In this document: positions 24,698 through 34,744 of the stretch, piece by piece
Layout of the letters: each line of letters begins with the position of its first letter
Numbering within the stretch: position 1 is the stretch's first letter
NCBI GenBank assembly: GCA_964535305.1
Contig: CAZHTF010000008.1
Coordinates: forward strand, 14,806-78,805
Source: CAZHTF01 sp964535305
GTDB taxonomy: Bacteria > Planctomycetota > Phycisphaerae > UBA1845 > Fen-1342
Direction: 5' to 3'
Length of the DNA stretch: 64,000 nt
Made by a program: the position numbers and the translations under genes
The notes under the pieces: model-generated
Database searches by the model: none
Told to the model about the DNA's origin: nothing
What the model saw: only the letters and a program-made list of their open reading frames with translations

Positions 24698-25657
24698 TCA
24701 GGCCGGCGCCGCGCTGGTTGCCTGCTGACACAGGAATAGCACCGCCATCCGCACGGCCAGCCCGTTGGTCACTTGCCGCAGAATGCTCGAGCTCGGCCCG
24801 TCGGCCACGTCCGTCGCCAGCTCGATGCCGCGGTTGACCGGCCCGGGGTGCATGATGAGCACATCCGGCTTGCAGCGCCCCAGCCGCTGGCGATCCATCC
24901 CGAAGTACTGCACGTACTCGCGCATCGAGGGGAAAACGTTGCTGGTGATGCGCTCCTTCTGAATCCGCAGCATGTTGATCACGTCCATCTCGGGCAGAAC
25001 GCGCTCGAATTCGTGCGTCACGGTCGCGCCCAGCGCTTCGAAACCGCGCGGCACCAGCGTCGGCGGGCCGACCAGCGTGACATTGGCCCCCAGCTTCTTC
25101 AGCCCAATCAGATCCGAACGCGCCACGCGCGAATGCGCAATGTCCCCCACGATCGCCACGTTCAGGCCGGCGATGCGCCCCTTGCGCTCGCGGATCGTGA
25201 ACAGGTCCAGCAGCCCCTGCGTCGGATGCGCGTGCTGACCGTCGCCGGCGTTGATCACGCAGCAGCCCACCGCGCGGGCCAGGTCCAGCGATGCCCCGGC
25301 CGACGGATGCCGCAGAATCATGAAATCCACGCCCATGGCTTCAATATTCTTGGCGGTGTCCAGCAGCGATTCGCCCTTCTGCGTCGACGACATCTTCTCC
25401 GAGAAATCCACCACATCCGCGCTGAGCCGCTGGGCCGCAAGCTCGAAGCTCATCCGCGTACGCGTGCTCTCCTCGAAGAACATCGTCACCACCACCCGCC
25501 CACGCAACGCCGGAACCTTCTTCACGCTGCGCGTCGAAACCTCGCTGAAGCCCTCGGCAGTATCGAGCACATACACGATCTCCTCGGCAGACAAGTCGTC
25601 GAGATCGTGCAGGTGCTTGCGAGTCCAGATGGGTTTTTCGGCGGTAGCAACCGCCAT
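24698..25657 (-). CDS. pyrB: Aspartate carbamoyltransferase catalytic subunit
   Basis: The protein makes N-carbamoyl-L-aspartate from carbamoyl phosphate and aspartate, the committing step of de novo pyrimidine synthesis. STRTRMSFE near the N-terminus is the carbamoyl-phosphate loop, HPTQGLLDLF and the HPGPVNRG loop near the C-terminus complete the active site. The length (319 residues) is normal for the catalytic chain; no regulatory chain gene is nearby. The start at 25657 is chosen over 25678 because AAAGGAGC precedes it at the right distance. It lies 64 bp after pyrR in the same direction, as in other bacterial pyrR-pyrB operons. Confidence 0.95.
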   Translation of the reverse strand: MAVATAEKPIWTRKHLHDLDDLSAEEIVYVLDTAEGFSEVSTRSVKKVPALRGRVVVTMFFEESTRTRMSFELAAQRLSADVVDFSEKMSSTQKGESLLDTAKNIEAMGVDFMILRHPSAGASLDLARAVGCCVINAGDGQHAHPTQGLLDLFTIRERKGRIAGLNVAIVGDIAHSRVARSDLIGLKKLGANVTLVGPPTLVPRGFEALGATVTHEFERVLPEMDVINMLRIQKERITSNVFPSMREYVQYFGMDRQRLGRCKPDVLIMHPGPVNRGIELATDVADGPSSSILRQVTNGLAVRMAVLFLCQQATSAAPA

Positions 25658-25721
25658 CGCACGGGCTCCTTTGTGCACCGCGGCGCGCTGCAGCGGCGCA
25701 GCGTTCGACTCTGATTCGCGC

Positions 25722-26243
25722 TCAGACCAGCTCGACTTCGTCGACGCCGTCGACCTCCGCCAGCTTCACTTTCACGATGTTGCCCGCGCTGGTGGCCGTC
25801 TTAAGCCCGACGAAATCGGGTTGAATCGGCAGCTCGCGCCAACCGCGATCGACCAGTACCGCAAGCCGGATGGCCTTGGCACGCCCCAGGTCGGTGAGGG
25901 CATCGAGCGCGGCGCGTACGCTGCGCCCGGTGTAGAGCACGTCATCGACCAGCACCAGCCAGGTGTCGGTCAAGTTGAAGTCGATCTCGGTGCCGCGCAG
26001 CACGGCATCCGGACCGATCGTGCTGAGGTCGTCGCGATAGAGCGTAATGTCCAGCGCGCCGTAGTGCGCCACCGAACGGCCTGCCTGCTCGAGCTGCGCC
26101 ACCAGCCGCCGAGCCAGTGTCTCGCCGCGGCGGCGAATGCCCACCACCGCCAGCGCCGCACCGACCGGTGCCGCGGCGGCGATCTCGCGCGCCAGACGGG
26201 TCAAGGTCTGCTGAAGTTCCTCTGCCGAAAGCAGTCTTGCCAT
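25722..26243 (-). CDS. pyrR: Pyrimidine operon regulator / uracil phosphoribosyltransferase
   Basis: A 173-residue PyrR from the ATG at 26243; an extra upstream ATG adds seven residues. VLVDDVLYTGRSVRAAL is the PRPP-binding loop of the type I phosphoribosyltransferase fold, and GIRRRGETLA and DITLYRDDL are further PyrR signatures. PyrR binds UMP and attenuates pyr transcripts at leader hairpins, and has weak uracil phosphoribosyltransferase activity. Directly upstream of pyrB, with sat before it. I did not find a clear antiterminator/anti-antiterminator pair, only a GC hairpin between sat and pyrR. Confidence 0.93.
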   Translation of the reverse strand: MARLLSAEELQQTLTRLAREIAAAAPVGAALAVVGIRRRGETLARRLVAQLEQAGRSVAHYGALDITLYRDDLSTIGPDAVLRGTEIDFNLTDTWLVLVDDVLYTGRSVRAALDALTDLGRAKAIRLAVLVDRGWRELPIQPDFVGLKTATSAGNIVKVKLAEVDGVDEVELV

Positions 26244-26294
26244 GACGCGATAGCCTAGCCGCAAATCTCAGGCGGGCAAAGGCAGGTCACGTGG

Positions 26295-26311
26295 CGCCGC
26301 CTGCGGCGGCG
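26295..26311 (-). terminator. GC hairpin between sat and pyrR
   Basis: CGCCGCC and GGCGGCG pair as a perfect 7-bp stem with a 3-base loop, 23 bases after the sat stop codon and about 50 before the pyrR start. It is not followed by a T-run on the transcribed strand. It could end the sat transcript or take part in attenuation by PyrR. Confidence 0.35.
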
Positions 26312-26333
26312 AAATCTCTGCTCGCCCCGCCCG

Positions 26334-27503
26334 CTAGCCGCCCGCCTTCATGCTCTCGATCAAGATGTCCGCAATCTCGGGACGCGTGAATTCCGCCGGC
26401 GGACGCTGGCCCTTGCTCAGCATCTCGCGCACGGCCGTTCCGCTCAAACTGACGCGGTCCTCCGGCTTGCTGTTGGTGGTCTTGTCCGTCGCCATACTGC
26501 CGGACTTCTTGCACCAGAAGCTGTTCTCAAAATTCAGCGGCGTGATGCCGATCTGACCCGGCTCAAACTCGCCGAAGATCTTCTGTGCATCGTATGTGCC
26601 GTAATAGTTACCGACGCCGGCGTGATCGCGGCCGACGATAAAGTGCGTGCAGCCGTAGTTCTTGCGGACCAGCGCGTGCAGGATCGCTTCGCGCGGGCCG
26701 GCGTAACGCATCGCAGCCGGCCAAACGCTCAGCAGCGTGTTCTTGGCGTTGTAATAATTGCTCAGCAGCGCCTCGTAGCACTTCATCCGCACCTCGGCGG
26801 GTATGTCGCCCTTTTGCGTCTGCCCGACCAGCGGGTGCACCAGCAACCCGTCGACGATCTCCAGGGCGCACTTGGTGATGAACTCATGCGCGCGGTGAAT
26901 CGGATTGCGCGTCTGAAACGCCACCACCGTCCGCCAGCCGCGCTGCGTGAAGGCCGTTCGCGTCTGCGCAGGCGTCAGGCGATAGTGCGGCCAATCGGGG
27001 TCATGCCTTGGCGTGAGCACTTCGAGCGGTCCGTGCAGGCAGACGTCGCCCTGCGACATGGTGACCGCGACGCCGGGGTGGGCGGCATCGCTGGTGCGAT
27101 AGACCTTCTCGCACTCGAGCGCCTTGTCGTGCCGATACTTTTCCTCGACGCGCAGCACCGCCAGCAGCCGGTCGCGATCGTCGGTGAGCGCGACGGATTG
27201 CCCCAGCTCGATGCGTGCCGCCGTCTGCGAGTCAACCGAGCATGTGATCGGCACGCTCCACGCCTGCCCGCCAGCGAGCCGCATCTCCGCACAGACGCGC
27301 TGAAAGTCCGGCTCGGACATGAACGTCGTCAGCGGGCTCAGCGCCCCGATCGCCAACAGCTCCAGGTCGCACTGCTCGCGCTCCGGCAACTTGATACGCG
27401 TCAGCTTAGAGGCCTGCGCCTCCAGCTCGAGCCGCCGAGCGTCGCTTACCAATAGGCTCACCAGTTTTCCGCCGTGCGGCGGGATCAGCCCCTGCTCCGT
27501 CAT
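26334..27503 (-). CDS. sat: Sulfate adenylyltransferase (ATP sulfurylase)
   Basis: A 389-residue monofunctional ATP sulfurylase of the Sat type, not CysD/CysN. QTRNPIHRAHEF and GRDHAGVG are the two ATP-binding signatures. It makes adenosine 5'-phosphosulfate and pyrophosphate from ATP and sulfate, the first step of sulfate assimilation or, reversed, of sulfur oxidation and dissimilation. The ATG at 27503 starts at the conserved MTEQGLIPPHGGKLV; the longer frame upstream is not protein-like. No APS reductase or kinase gene is next to it, so its pathway cannot be inferred from context. It sits upstream of pyrR. Confidence 0.93.
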   Translation of the reverse strand: MTEQGLIPPHGGKLVSLLVSDARRLELEAQASKLTRIKLPEREQCDLELLAIGALSPLTTFMSEPDFQRVCAEMRLAGGQAWSVPITCSVDSQTAARIELGQSVALTDDRDRLLAVLRVEEKYRHDKALECEKVYRTSDAAHPGVAVTMSQGDVCLHGPLEVLTPRHDPDWPHYRLTPAQTRTAFTQRGWRTVVAFQTRNPIHRAHEFITKCALEIVDGLLVHPLVGQTQKGDIPAEVRMKCYEALLSNYYNAKNTLLSVWPAAMRYAGPREAILHALVRKNYGCTHFIVGRDHAGVGNYYGTYDAQKIFGEFEPGQIGITPLNFENSFWCKKSGSMATDKTTNSKPEDRVSLSGTAVREMLSKGQRPPAEFTRPEIADILIESMKAGG

Positions 27504-27640
27504 ATTCGTCTCCCGATCCAGCCCGTTTGGGTTTGAGTGAAGCGGAGGAGTGTAGGGGATCGGCTGTGAAAAGCGAGCGCGGGGGATTCGTCCACCGCGT
27601 GCGATTGTTCGGGGGCGGTTCAGGTGCGCCGCGCGCGGGC

Positions 27641-28360
27641 TCAAAGCGCGTATCGCCCCGCGTTCTGCCGGCCGGGGATCAGCTCGCGCGGGACGCCGAC
27701 ATCCGCCACGCGCACGCTGCCCAGCACCTGCCGGGCCGCAGGCGTCGAAAAACCGATCTTCTCGGCGACGAAGGTAATCGTTGCATCGGCGCGAAAGCAG
27801 GGTGTCTCAACGGCGCCGCTGTCGGCGTTCAGGCCGCTGGGCACATCGATCGCCACGCGCCAAGCGGCATTGGCGGCATTCGAACACTCAACGAGCTGCG
27901 CCATGGCGCCGCGCGGCGCACCGCGGGCGCCGGTTCCCAGCAGGGCATCGACGATGACATCCGCACACCCGATCACGCCGCGGGCCTGCTCGAGACCATC
28001 GGTCGTGTCGGCCCGCAGCAGCGGGGCATTCAGGCGCTGGTAGATTGAGAGATTCAGCCAGGCATCGCCTTGCACCAAATTCGGCGCTGTGGCGAGCACG
28101 ACCACGACCTGCACGCCGGCGTTTCGCAAATGCCGGGCGATCACCAGGCCATCGCCACCGTTGTTGCCCGGTCCGGCCAGGATCGTCACCTGCGCAGTGC
28201 GGGGGTTGGGCAGCAACGAAAAGATGAACTCCGCCGCGGAACGGCCGGCGTTCTCCATCAGCAGTAGGCCGGGCAGGCCCACGTGCTCGATCGCCAGCAG
28301 ATCTAGTTCGCGCACCTGCTGACACGTCAGCGATTCGCCCGCTTCGTAGGGGATCGTCAC
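27641..28360 (-). CDS. nnrE: NAD(P)H-hydrate epimerase (YjeF N-terminal domain)
   Basis: A 239-residue protein starting at the GTG at 28360, which has GGGAG in front and gives TIPYEAGESLTCQQVRELD, the usual N-terminal helix. GPGNNGGDGLVIARHL is the signature loop of the family, and AIDVPSGLNADSG is a second motif. It repairs the abnormal R-form of NAD(P)H hydrate. The partner ADP-dependent dehydratase domain, often fused at the C-terminus, is absent here and may be encoded elsewhere. The gene is separated by 198 bp from the small gene upstream. Confidence 0.9.
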   Translation of the reverse strand: MTIPYEAGESLTCQQVRELDLLAIEHVGLPGLLLMENAGRSAAEFIFSLLPNPRTAQVTILAGPGNNGGDGLVIARHLRNAGVQVVVVLATAPNLVQGDAWLNLSIYQRLNAPLLRADTTDGLEQARGVIGCADVIVDALLGTGARGAPRGAMAQLVECSNAANAAWRVAIDVPSGLNADSGAVETPCFRADATITFVAEKIGFSTPAARQVLGSVRVADVGVPRELIPGRQNAGRYAL

Positions 28361-28558
28361 GCGAGGCTCCCGGCGGTCATCGCGGATTGTAATGCGGCGC
28401 CCAAAGAAAATTGCGACGCCCGCGCCGCAGCGCAGCCGTCGCAAATTTTTGATCGGGGGTCGCCCTGGCGACCGCAGCCATCGCCACCCGGGCGGGCGTC
28501 GCCAGGCCGCAAGCGCAACCGGCTCACGGCTGGCAGCGGCATGCCCGTCGATGCGGAC

Positions 28559-28801
28559 TTAGTGAATCACTTCCGTGCTGACGGCCTCGAGCTCGGCGAT
28601 CGTTCCGTCGAAGCGCTCCAGCCCGGATTGAAACATAAACGCATCGCCGCGCAGACTGGCGGCACTGGCCATGATCTCGAGCTCGGGCAGCTCTTCGCCG
28701 CGGAATCGCAGATGCACGCAGGTCTGGCCGGAGTTGCGGTTGACGGTTGTCACCGCACTCTGCAGCGCGTCGCGCAGATCGGTTTTTGTTGTTGTTGCCA
28801 C
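28559..28801 (-). CDS. Small protein of unknown function, next to groES
   Basis: An 80-residue protein with a clear start (MATTTKTDLRDALQSAVTTV) and stop. It shows no signal, no membrane helix and no recognised motif; the second half is acidic, with two short strands (LHLRFRGEELPELEIM-like). It lies 18 bp after groES on the same strand, so it is likely co-transcribed and might be a stress-related accessory. Confidence 0.6.
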   Translation of the reverse strand: MATTTKTDLRDALQSAVTTVNRNSGQTCVHLRFRGEELPELEIMASAASLRGDAFMFQSGLERFDGTIAELEAVSTEVIH

Positions 28802-28819
28802 GGGCGCTCCCTCGGTTGG

Positions 28820-29116
28820 CTAGTCGATCACCGCGAGGATGTCGCTCTCATCCATGATGATCATTTCTTCGCCGTCGACCTTGATCTCGTTGCCGGCGTA
28901 GCTGCTGAAGAGCACTTGGTCGTCCTTGCGGACCTGCAGCGGCTGGCGCTCGCCGTTCTCGAGCAGGCGGCCTTCGCCGACGCTCAGCACCGTGCCGCGC
29001 TTCGGCTTCTCCTTGGCCGAGTCGGGCAACACGATCCCGCCTGCGGTCTTGGACTCGGCGTCAAGCCGCTTCACCAGAACCTTCTCCCCCAGCGGGCGAA
29101 TCGAGAGCTTGGGCAT
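28820..29116 (-). CDS. groES: Co-chaperonin GroES
   Basis: A 98-residue GroES from the ATG at 29116 (MPKLSIRPLGEKVLVKRL). The mobile loop EAESKTAGGIVLP-type sequence that contacts GroEL is present at about 20-32, and the roof and C-terminal strands VDGEEMIIMDESDILAVI are normal. It caps the GroEL chamber during ATP-driven protein folding. Unusually, no groEL follows: the next genes are a small unknown gene and nnrE, so groEL must be elsewhere. A long leader with a hairpin precedes it. Confidence 0.95.
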   Translation of the reverse strand: MPKLSIRPLGEKVLVKRLDAESKTAGGIVLPDSAKEKPKRGTVLSVGEGRLLENGERQPLQVRKDDQVLFSSYAGNEIKVDGEEMIIMDESDILAVID

Positions 29117-29160
29117 ACGTCGCGTTCTCCACTTCATTCGGTTGATTGGTGCGTTATTCT

Positions 29161-29177
29161 GCCGAGCCGCGCTCGGC
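29161..29177 (-). promoter_or_regulatory. Leader hairpin upstream of groES
   Basis: GCCGAGC and GCTCGGC form a perfect 7-bp stem with a CGC loop, 45 bases before the groES ATG. It may influence translation or stability of the groES message, or be a remnant. It is not followed by a T-run. Confidence 0.35.
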
Positions 29178-29286
29178 CGGTCAACGAAAAAGCGGCCTGA
29201 ACCAGGCCGGCATGTTCGATGAATGCAACTCTCATGCCAGCGAGCGAATCGCGACGGTTGGCGCCTACAACCTTATTATTTACAAA

Positions 29287-29315
29287 TTTTTACGAGCGGC
29301 TGGACTTTTCAGCAA
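29287..29315 (-). promoter_or_regulatory. groES: Candidate groES promoter
   Basis: On the minus strand TTGCTG (29315-29310), a 17-base spacer and TAAAAA (29292-29287) resemble a sigma-70 promoter. It sits in an AT-rich block and would give a leader of about 165 bases to the groES ATG at 29116. Confidence 0.35.
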
Positions 29316-29450
29316 CCGCGCACGGCCACCGGCAACCGTGCCAAATTGACAGCGGCTGCGCCGGGCGTCGGAATGTCAAAAATGTCGCGCCAAGCGACGG
29401 CACTACTTCGCGCCTCTCGCCGCCGCGGTCGTGTACATGGACGGGGCGGC

Positions 29451-29927
29451 TCAGGCCGGCAGCGGGTTGCCCAGCAGCGCGCGTTTCTGCTCGACGGATT
29501 TCATGTGGTTCTGCACGTGATCGACGTACATGTTCACCAGGTCCAGCAGCGTCAGCTTGCCGCGCTCGTTGTGCACGCCGGTCCGCTGAAACGCCTCCGC
29601 CGGCAATCGCCGCAGCGTCTCGGCCGTCACAAGGCGATTCAAGCGGAACAGCTCGCACGCTATTGCCGGGTCGAGGTCGTGGTAGGGCAGCCGCTGGCTG
29701 AAGCGCGTCTGGTCGTAGCCGACCAGCAGCGGGTTGTCCTCGGCGATTACACGTTTCATGCGATCCGATGCAATCAGGTCGCTGTCGCTCAGATGCCAAA
29801 GAATTTGCTGAATGCTCCACGTACCAGGAATCGGAAACGTGGTGAGCTGCTCGCGTGTCAGGCCGCGAAGGCCGCGCTGCGGCAGGTCGGCGCCCGCCAG
29901 GTAGCGCTGGATCAGGGCTTCGTGCAT
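29451..29927 (-). CDS. DinB-superfamily protein
   Basis: A 158-residue member of the DinB/YfiT-like four-helix superfamily, whose members bind a metal with three histidines. WSIQQILWHLSDSDLIASDR supplies H45, and YVDHVQNHMKSVEQ near the C-terminus supplies the others. The superfamily includes thiol-dependent S-transferases and DNA-damage-induced proteins; the substrate is unknown. Ribosome-binding site GGAGATTTTC precedes the ATG. It is divergent from the lipoprotein gene at 30131, with a 19-bp palindrome between them. Confidence 0.85.
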   Translation of the reverse strand: MHEALIQRYLAGADLPQRGLRGLTREQLTTFPIPGTWSIQQILWHLSDSDLIASDRMKRVIAEDNPLLVGYDQTRFSQRLPYHDLDPAIACELFRLNRLVTAETLRRLPAEAFQRTGVHNERGKLTLLDLVNMYVDHVQNHMKSVEQKRALLGNPLPA

Positions 29928-29966
29928 GAAAATCTCCTTAGTCGAACATGCAAGTTACTGCCTGGT

Positions 29967-29985
29967 GCGGCGAACGGTTCGCCGC
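29967..29985. promoter_or_regulatory. 19-bp perfect palindrome between divergent genes
   Basis: GCGGCGAAC, one central G, and GTTCGCCGC form a perfect 9+1+9 inverted repeat, 39 bases upstream of the DinB-like gene and 145 bases upstream of the lipoprotein gene. Its symmetry and position fit the operator of a homodimeric repressor; the regulator is unknown. Confidence 0.4.
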
Positions 29986-30130
29986 GGAGCCCGTTTTGGG
30001 CACGCTGCGCGCGGGGCTTGTATCCGCCGCGGATTGGCGGTCTGATACGTTTCCAATCGCTCGTCGGGCCGTGCGTGCGCCTGATGAGACCCTGTTCGGG
30101 CCGTCTCAACACATTTCGAGGAGCGAGCAA

Positions 30131-32674
30131 ATGCTACGAGCGTGTTTTCAACGGTCGTCGTTGTTGTACGCCGCGCTGGTGGCGTCAACACTGTTCCTGG
30201 CCGGCTGCCCCGTGCCGCCAGTCGATTCCGATTCGGATGGCGTGATCGACACGGCCGACAACTGCCCGACCGTCGCCAACGCCGACCAGGCCGACAGCGA
30301 CTCCGACGCCGTTGGCGACGCGTGTGACAACTGCCCGACGGTTGCGAACCCCGGACAAGAAGACAGCGACGGGGACGGCATCGGCAACGCATGCGACGTG
30401 CTGCCCAGCGCCTCGCGCTCCAGCTCGATCGCGCTCACGCGCGACAATCGCCGCCTGCTCGTCGCCAATCGCGACAACAACTCGCTCACCGTGCTGCAGG
30501 TGCAAAACAGCGACGGCAGCGACACGGCCCTGAAACTGGCGGAGATCGGCGTGGGCCAGGAGCCGCGCGCCGTGGCGATCAGCCCGGAAGACGACGAGGC
30601 CTACGTGGTCAACGCCGTTCCCGGCACGGTCTCGGTCGTCTCGCTGGCCGGCAGCTCGATCTACCAGGTCGTGGCCGAGATCACGGTGGGCAGCGAGCCG
30701 CGCGGCGCGGCGCTCACGCCCAACGGCACGCGGCTTTATGTCACCAATCACACCAGCGGAACGGTCTCGATCATCGACACCGCGACGCGCGCCGTCACCC
30801 GCACGGTCAATGTCGGCGGCAACCCATTCGCCATCACCGTGAGCAACGACAACGACGCCGACGACAACGACGAGACCGTCTTCGTCACGCGATTCTTCGG
30901 CGAAAACATCACCGGGGCGCGCGAAGCCTCCGACAACGGTCGCCAGGCCAGCGTGCATTCATTCACCGTGGCAAATCCGAACGCGATCTCGACCGCTACG
31001 CTTTCGCCGATCGCCAGCGGATTCACCGCGGATCGCACGGCGTTCTGCGCCGTCTCGACCACCGCCGTGCTGCACAGCAACCTCTTCTGCCCGGATGTGA
31101 CCGTCACCGATCCGGCCAGCGCCGTGATCAAGCAGGATCCGCAGGATGTGTTTCCCAACCAGCTCGGCTCGATCCTGCTGCGCAATTCGCGGCTGTACTT
31201 GCCGAATATCGGCGCGCAGCCCGAGCCGCCGCTACGCTTTAACACCAACGTGCAGGCTCTCGTGCATGTGATCGACACCGCCAGCGGCGCGCAAGTCGCC
31301 GCCGAGCACAAGAACCTGAACACCGACGTCACCCTTGAAGCCGATCCGAGCAACCCGACGCAGACGCTGCAGAAGCTCTTTGGCAATGACCTGGTCGCGA
31401 TCGATGCCAACCTGGCTGGCAGCGATTTCTTGATCGTCAGCCGCGGCGGAAACTTTGTCTTCCGCGCCAGCCTGGGTTCGTCCGGCCAACTGACGCTCAA
31501 CCCGCCGAACGTGACGCGCTTCCAGACCGGTCACCTGCCCAGCGGCGTGGTGATCAACAGCGACGGCACGCGGGCGTACGTCAACAACGAGGGCGGCTAC
31601 TCCGTCACCGCCATCAACCTCTCGAACAACACCGTGCTACAGCGCGACATCGAGTCGTCTGAGCCGCCCAAGGCCGGCACGTTCGAACACGCGGTGCTCG
31701 CCGGCAAGCTGGCGTTCTTCACGGCCCTGGGCGTGCCGCAGAACGACCTGTTCCGCCAGGAAATCCGCGACATTGACCCGTTGGCGTTCCGCGGGCTGCA
31801 GTCGAACAACGGCTGGAGCAGTTGCGGCTCGTGCCACCCGGATGGCCTGACCGACCGCGTGACCTGGATCTTCGCCACCGGCCCGCGGCAGACGATCGCC
31901 TTGGACGCATTCTTCTCCAAGCAGACGCCCAGCGATCAGCGCATCTCGAACTGGAACGCCGTCCGCGGCAGCGTGACGGATTTCAACGAGAACTCGGTCG
32001 CGGTGCAGGGCGGGCTGGGCTTCGCCGGGACGCCGCCGAATTCGAACGTGCACAATCACGGCATCGTCAACGGCGCCAGTGAGGCGCTGGATGCGCAGAC
32101 GCTGTGGGTGCAGACGATTCGCACGTTGAACATGCCCGACATCAGCGCCGCGACCAGCAGCGCCGGGGCCACTGCCTTCGGCACGCATTGCGCCTCTTGT
32201 CACGGCGGGGCCAAGTGGACCAAGAGTCAGGTCATCTACCTGGACAACCCGGCGTTCGACAAGGATCCGAATGCAGGCGGCGCGCCGCGCGACCCGGGCA
32301 TCACCCGCGCCGGCGGACAGATCGTTTCCTACACCGTCGGCACGGCGACCGTGCGCTTCATCGATCCGGTCGGTACCTTCAACGCCGCCGACCCGCTCGA
32401 AATCCGCAACAACGCGACCACGGCGTTGGGCTCGGCGGGCTTCAACGTCCCCTCGCTCCTGGGCATCGGCTTCACGCCGCCGTACTTCCACCACGGCAGC
32501 GCCGCGACGCTGGAAGATGTGTTCAAGACGCACGCGCTGGGCACGGGCACGATCGACACCGTGCTGAGCGCCACGGAGCGTAGCAACCTGCTCGAGTTCC
32601 TGCGGGCGCTCGACGCCTCGACGCCGATTCAGCGCTCGGAAGTGGATAACTTCAAGGAGGCGATTGGCGGCTAA
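30131..32674 (+). CDS. Lipoprotein: TSP3 repeats, beta-propeller and two c-type heme sites
   Basis: An 847-residue lipoprotein. The lipobox LAGC puts the acylated Cys at residue 26. Residues 32-88 are thrombospondin type 3 calcium repeats (DSDSDGVIDTADNCPTVAN). A YVTN-like beta-propeller follows, with blades such as RRLLVANRDNNSLTVLQ and TRLYVTNHTSGTVSIID. Two heme-binding CXXCH motifs are CGSCH (565-569) and CASCH (687-691), which, with the C-terminal HGSAATLEDVF, resemble MauG/cytochrome c peroxidase-type diheme domains. It should lie on the outer surface of a membrane and move electrons. The start with GAGGAG upstream was chosen over an earlier in-frame ATG at 29948. A strong terminator follows the stop. 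Confidence 0.88.
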   Translation: MLRACFQRSSLLYAALVASTLFLAGCPVPPVDSDSDGVIDTADNCPTVANADQADSDSDAVGDACDNCPTVANPGQEDSDGDGIGNACDVLPSASRSSSIALTRDNRRLLVANRDNNSLTVLQVQNSDGSDTALKLAEIGVGQEPRAVAISPEDDEAYVVNAVPGTVSVVSLAGSSIYQVVAEITVGSEPRGAALTPNGTRLYVTNHTSGTVSIIDTATRAVTRTVNVGGNPFAITVSNDNDADDNDETVFVTRFFGENITGAREASDNGRQASVHSFTVANPNAISTATLSPIASGFTADRTAFCAVSTTAVLHSNLFCPDVTVTDPASAVIKQDPQDVFPNQLGSILLRNSRLYLPNIGAQPEPPLRFNTNVQALVHVIDTASGAQVAAEHKNLNTDVTLEADPSNPTQTLQKLFGNDLVAIDANLAGSDFLIVSRGGNFVFRASLGSSGQLTLNPPNVTRFQTGHLPSGVVINSDGTRAYVNNEGGYSVTAINLSNNTVLQRDIESSEPPKAGTFEHAVLAGKLAFFTALGVPQNDLFRQEIRDIDPLAFRGLQSNNGWSSCGSCHPDGLTDRVTWIFATGPRQTIALDAFFSKQTPSDQRISNWNAVRGSVTDFNENSVAVQGGLGFAGTPPNSNVHNHGIVNGASEALDAQTLWVQTIRTLNMPDISAATSSAGATAFGTHCASCHGGAKWTKSQVIYLDNPAFDKDPNAGGAPRDPGITRAGGQIVSYTVGTATVRFIDPVGTFNAADPLEIRNNATTALGSAGFNVPSLLGIGFTPPYFHHGSAATLEDVFKTHALGTGTIDTVLSATERSNLLEFLRALDASTPIQRSEVDNFKEAIGG

Positions 32675-32701
32675 GCAGCGACCGGTATCGAACCGCGAAT
32701 T

Positions 32702-32746
32702 GCGAGTAGCGAAGGGCCAGCGCTGCTCTTCGCTATTCGCTTTTTT
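32702..32746 (+). terminator. Rho-independent terminator of the cytochrome lipoprotein gene
   Basis: GCGAGTAGCGAAG (32702-32714) pairs with CTTCGCTATTCGC (32728-32740) over 13 bp with one G-T wobble, around a 13-base loop. It is followed directly by six T residues, 28 bases after the stop codon at 32674. Confidence 0.85.
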
Positions 32747-32968
32747 GCTTTGCTCGCTCGGGCGGAACGCGCTGCATCGTCGGGTTCCGCAGGGTAGGGT
32801 GAAAGACGACGCGGAAGCTCGCGCTCAGGCGCGAAGCGTGAACGCAGGCTGGGGCCCCTTTCGGAAGCGTATCAGGGCAGAGATCTACCCGACGTGTTGC
32901 CGCGCGCAAGCGCGGCGCGGATCGCAATCCACCGGATTCCCTCGCTTAGCGGCGAGGAACGCCCCCCG

Positions 32969-34672
<1,704 letters not shown>

Positions 34673-34744
34673 CCCGATCCACTCCCTCTTGGGGATTCAG
34701 TTAAGAGTCCTGCACTACATCCGAGCCGAACCGAGCCGAAGCGC

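Larger units (their letters stand above)
29117..29450. other. Intergenic stretch upstream of groES with an AT-rich block
   Basis: No gene is supported here. The stretch holds a likely promoter for groES, an AT-rich block (29266-29293) in otherwise GC-rich DNA, and a perfect 7-bp hairpin at 29161-29177 in what would be the leader. No CIRCE-type TTAGCACTC/GAGTGCTAA operator is present. Confidence 0.6.

Noticed and set aside
22762..24837. 691-codon plus-strand open frame
   Set aside because: It lies antisense to the aldehyde dehydrogenase and SDR genes, is rich in Arg/Ala/Gln and Pro, and shows no family motif; long antisense frames arise easily in GC-rich coding DNA.
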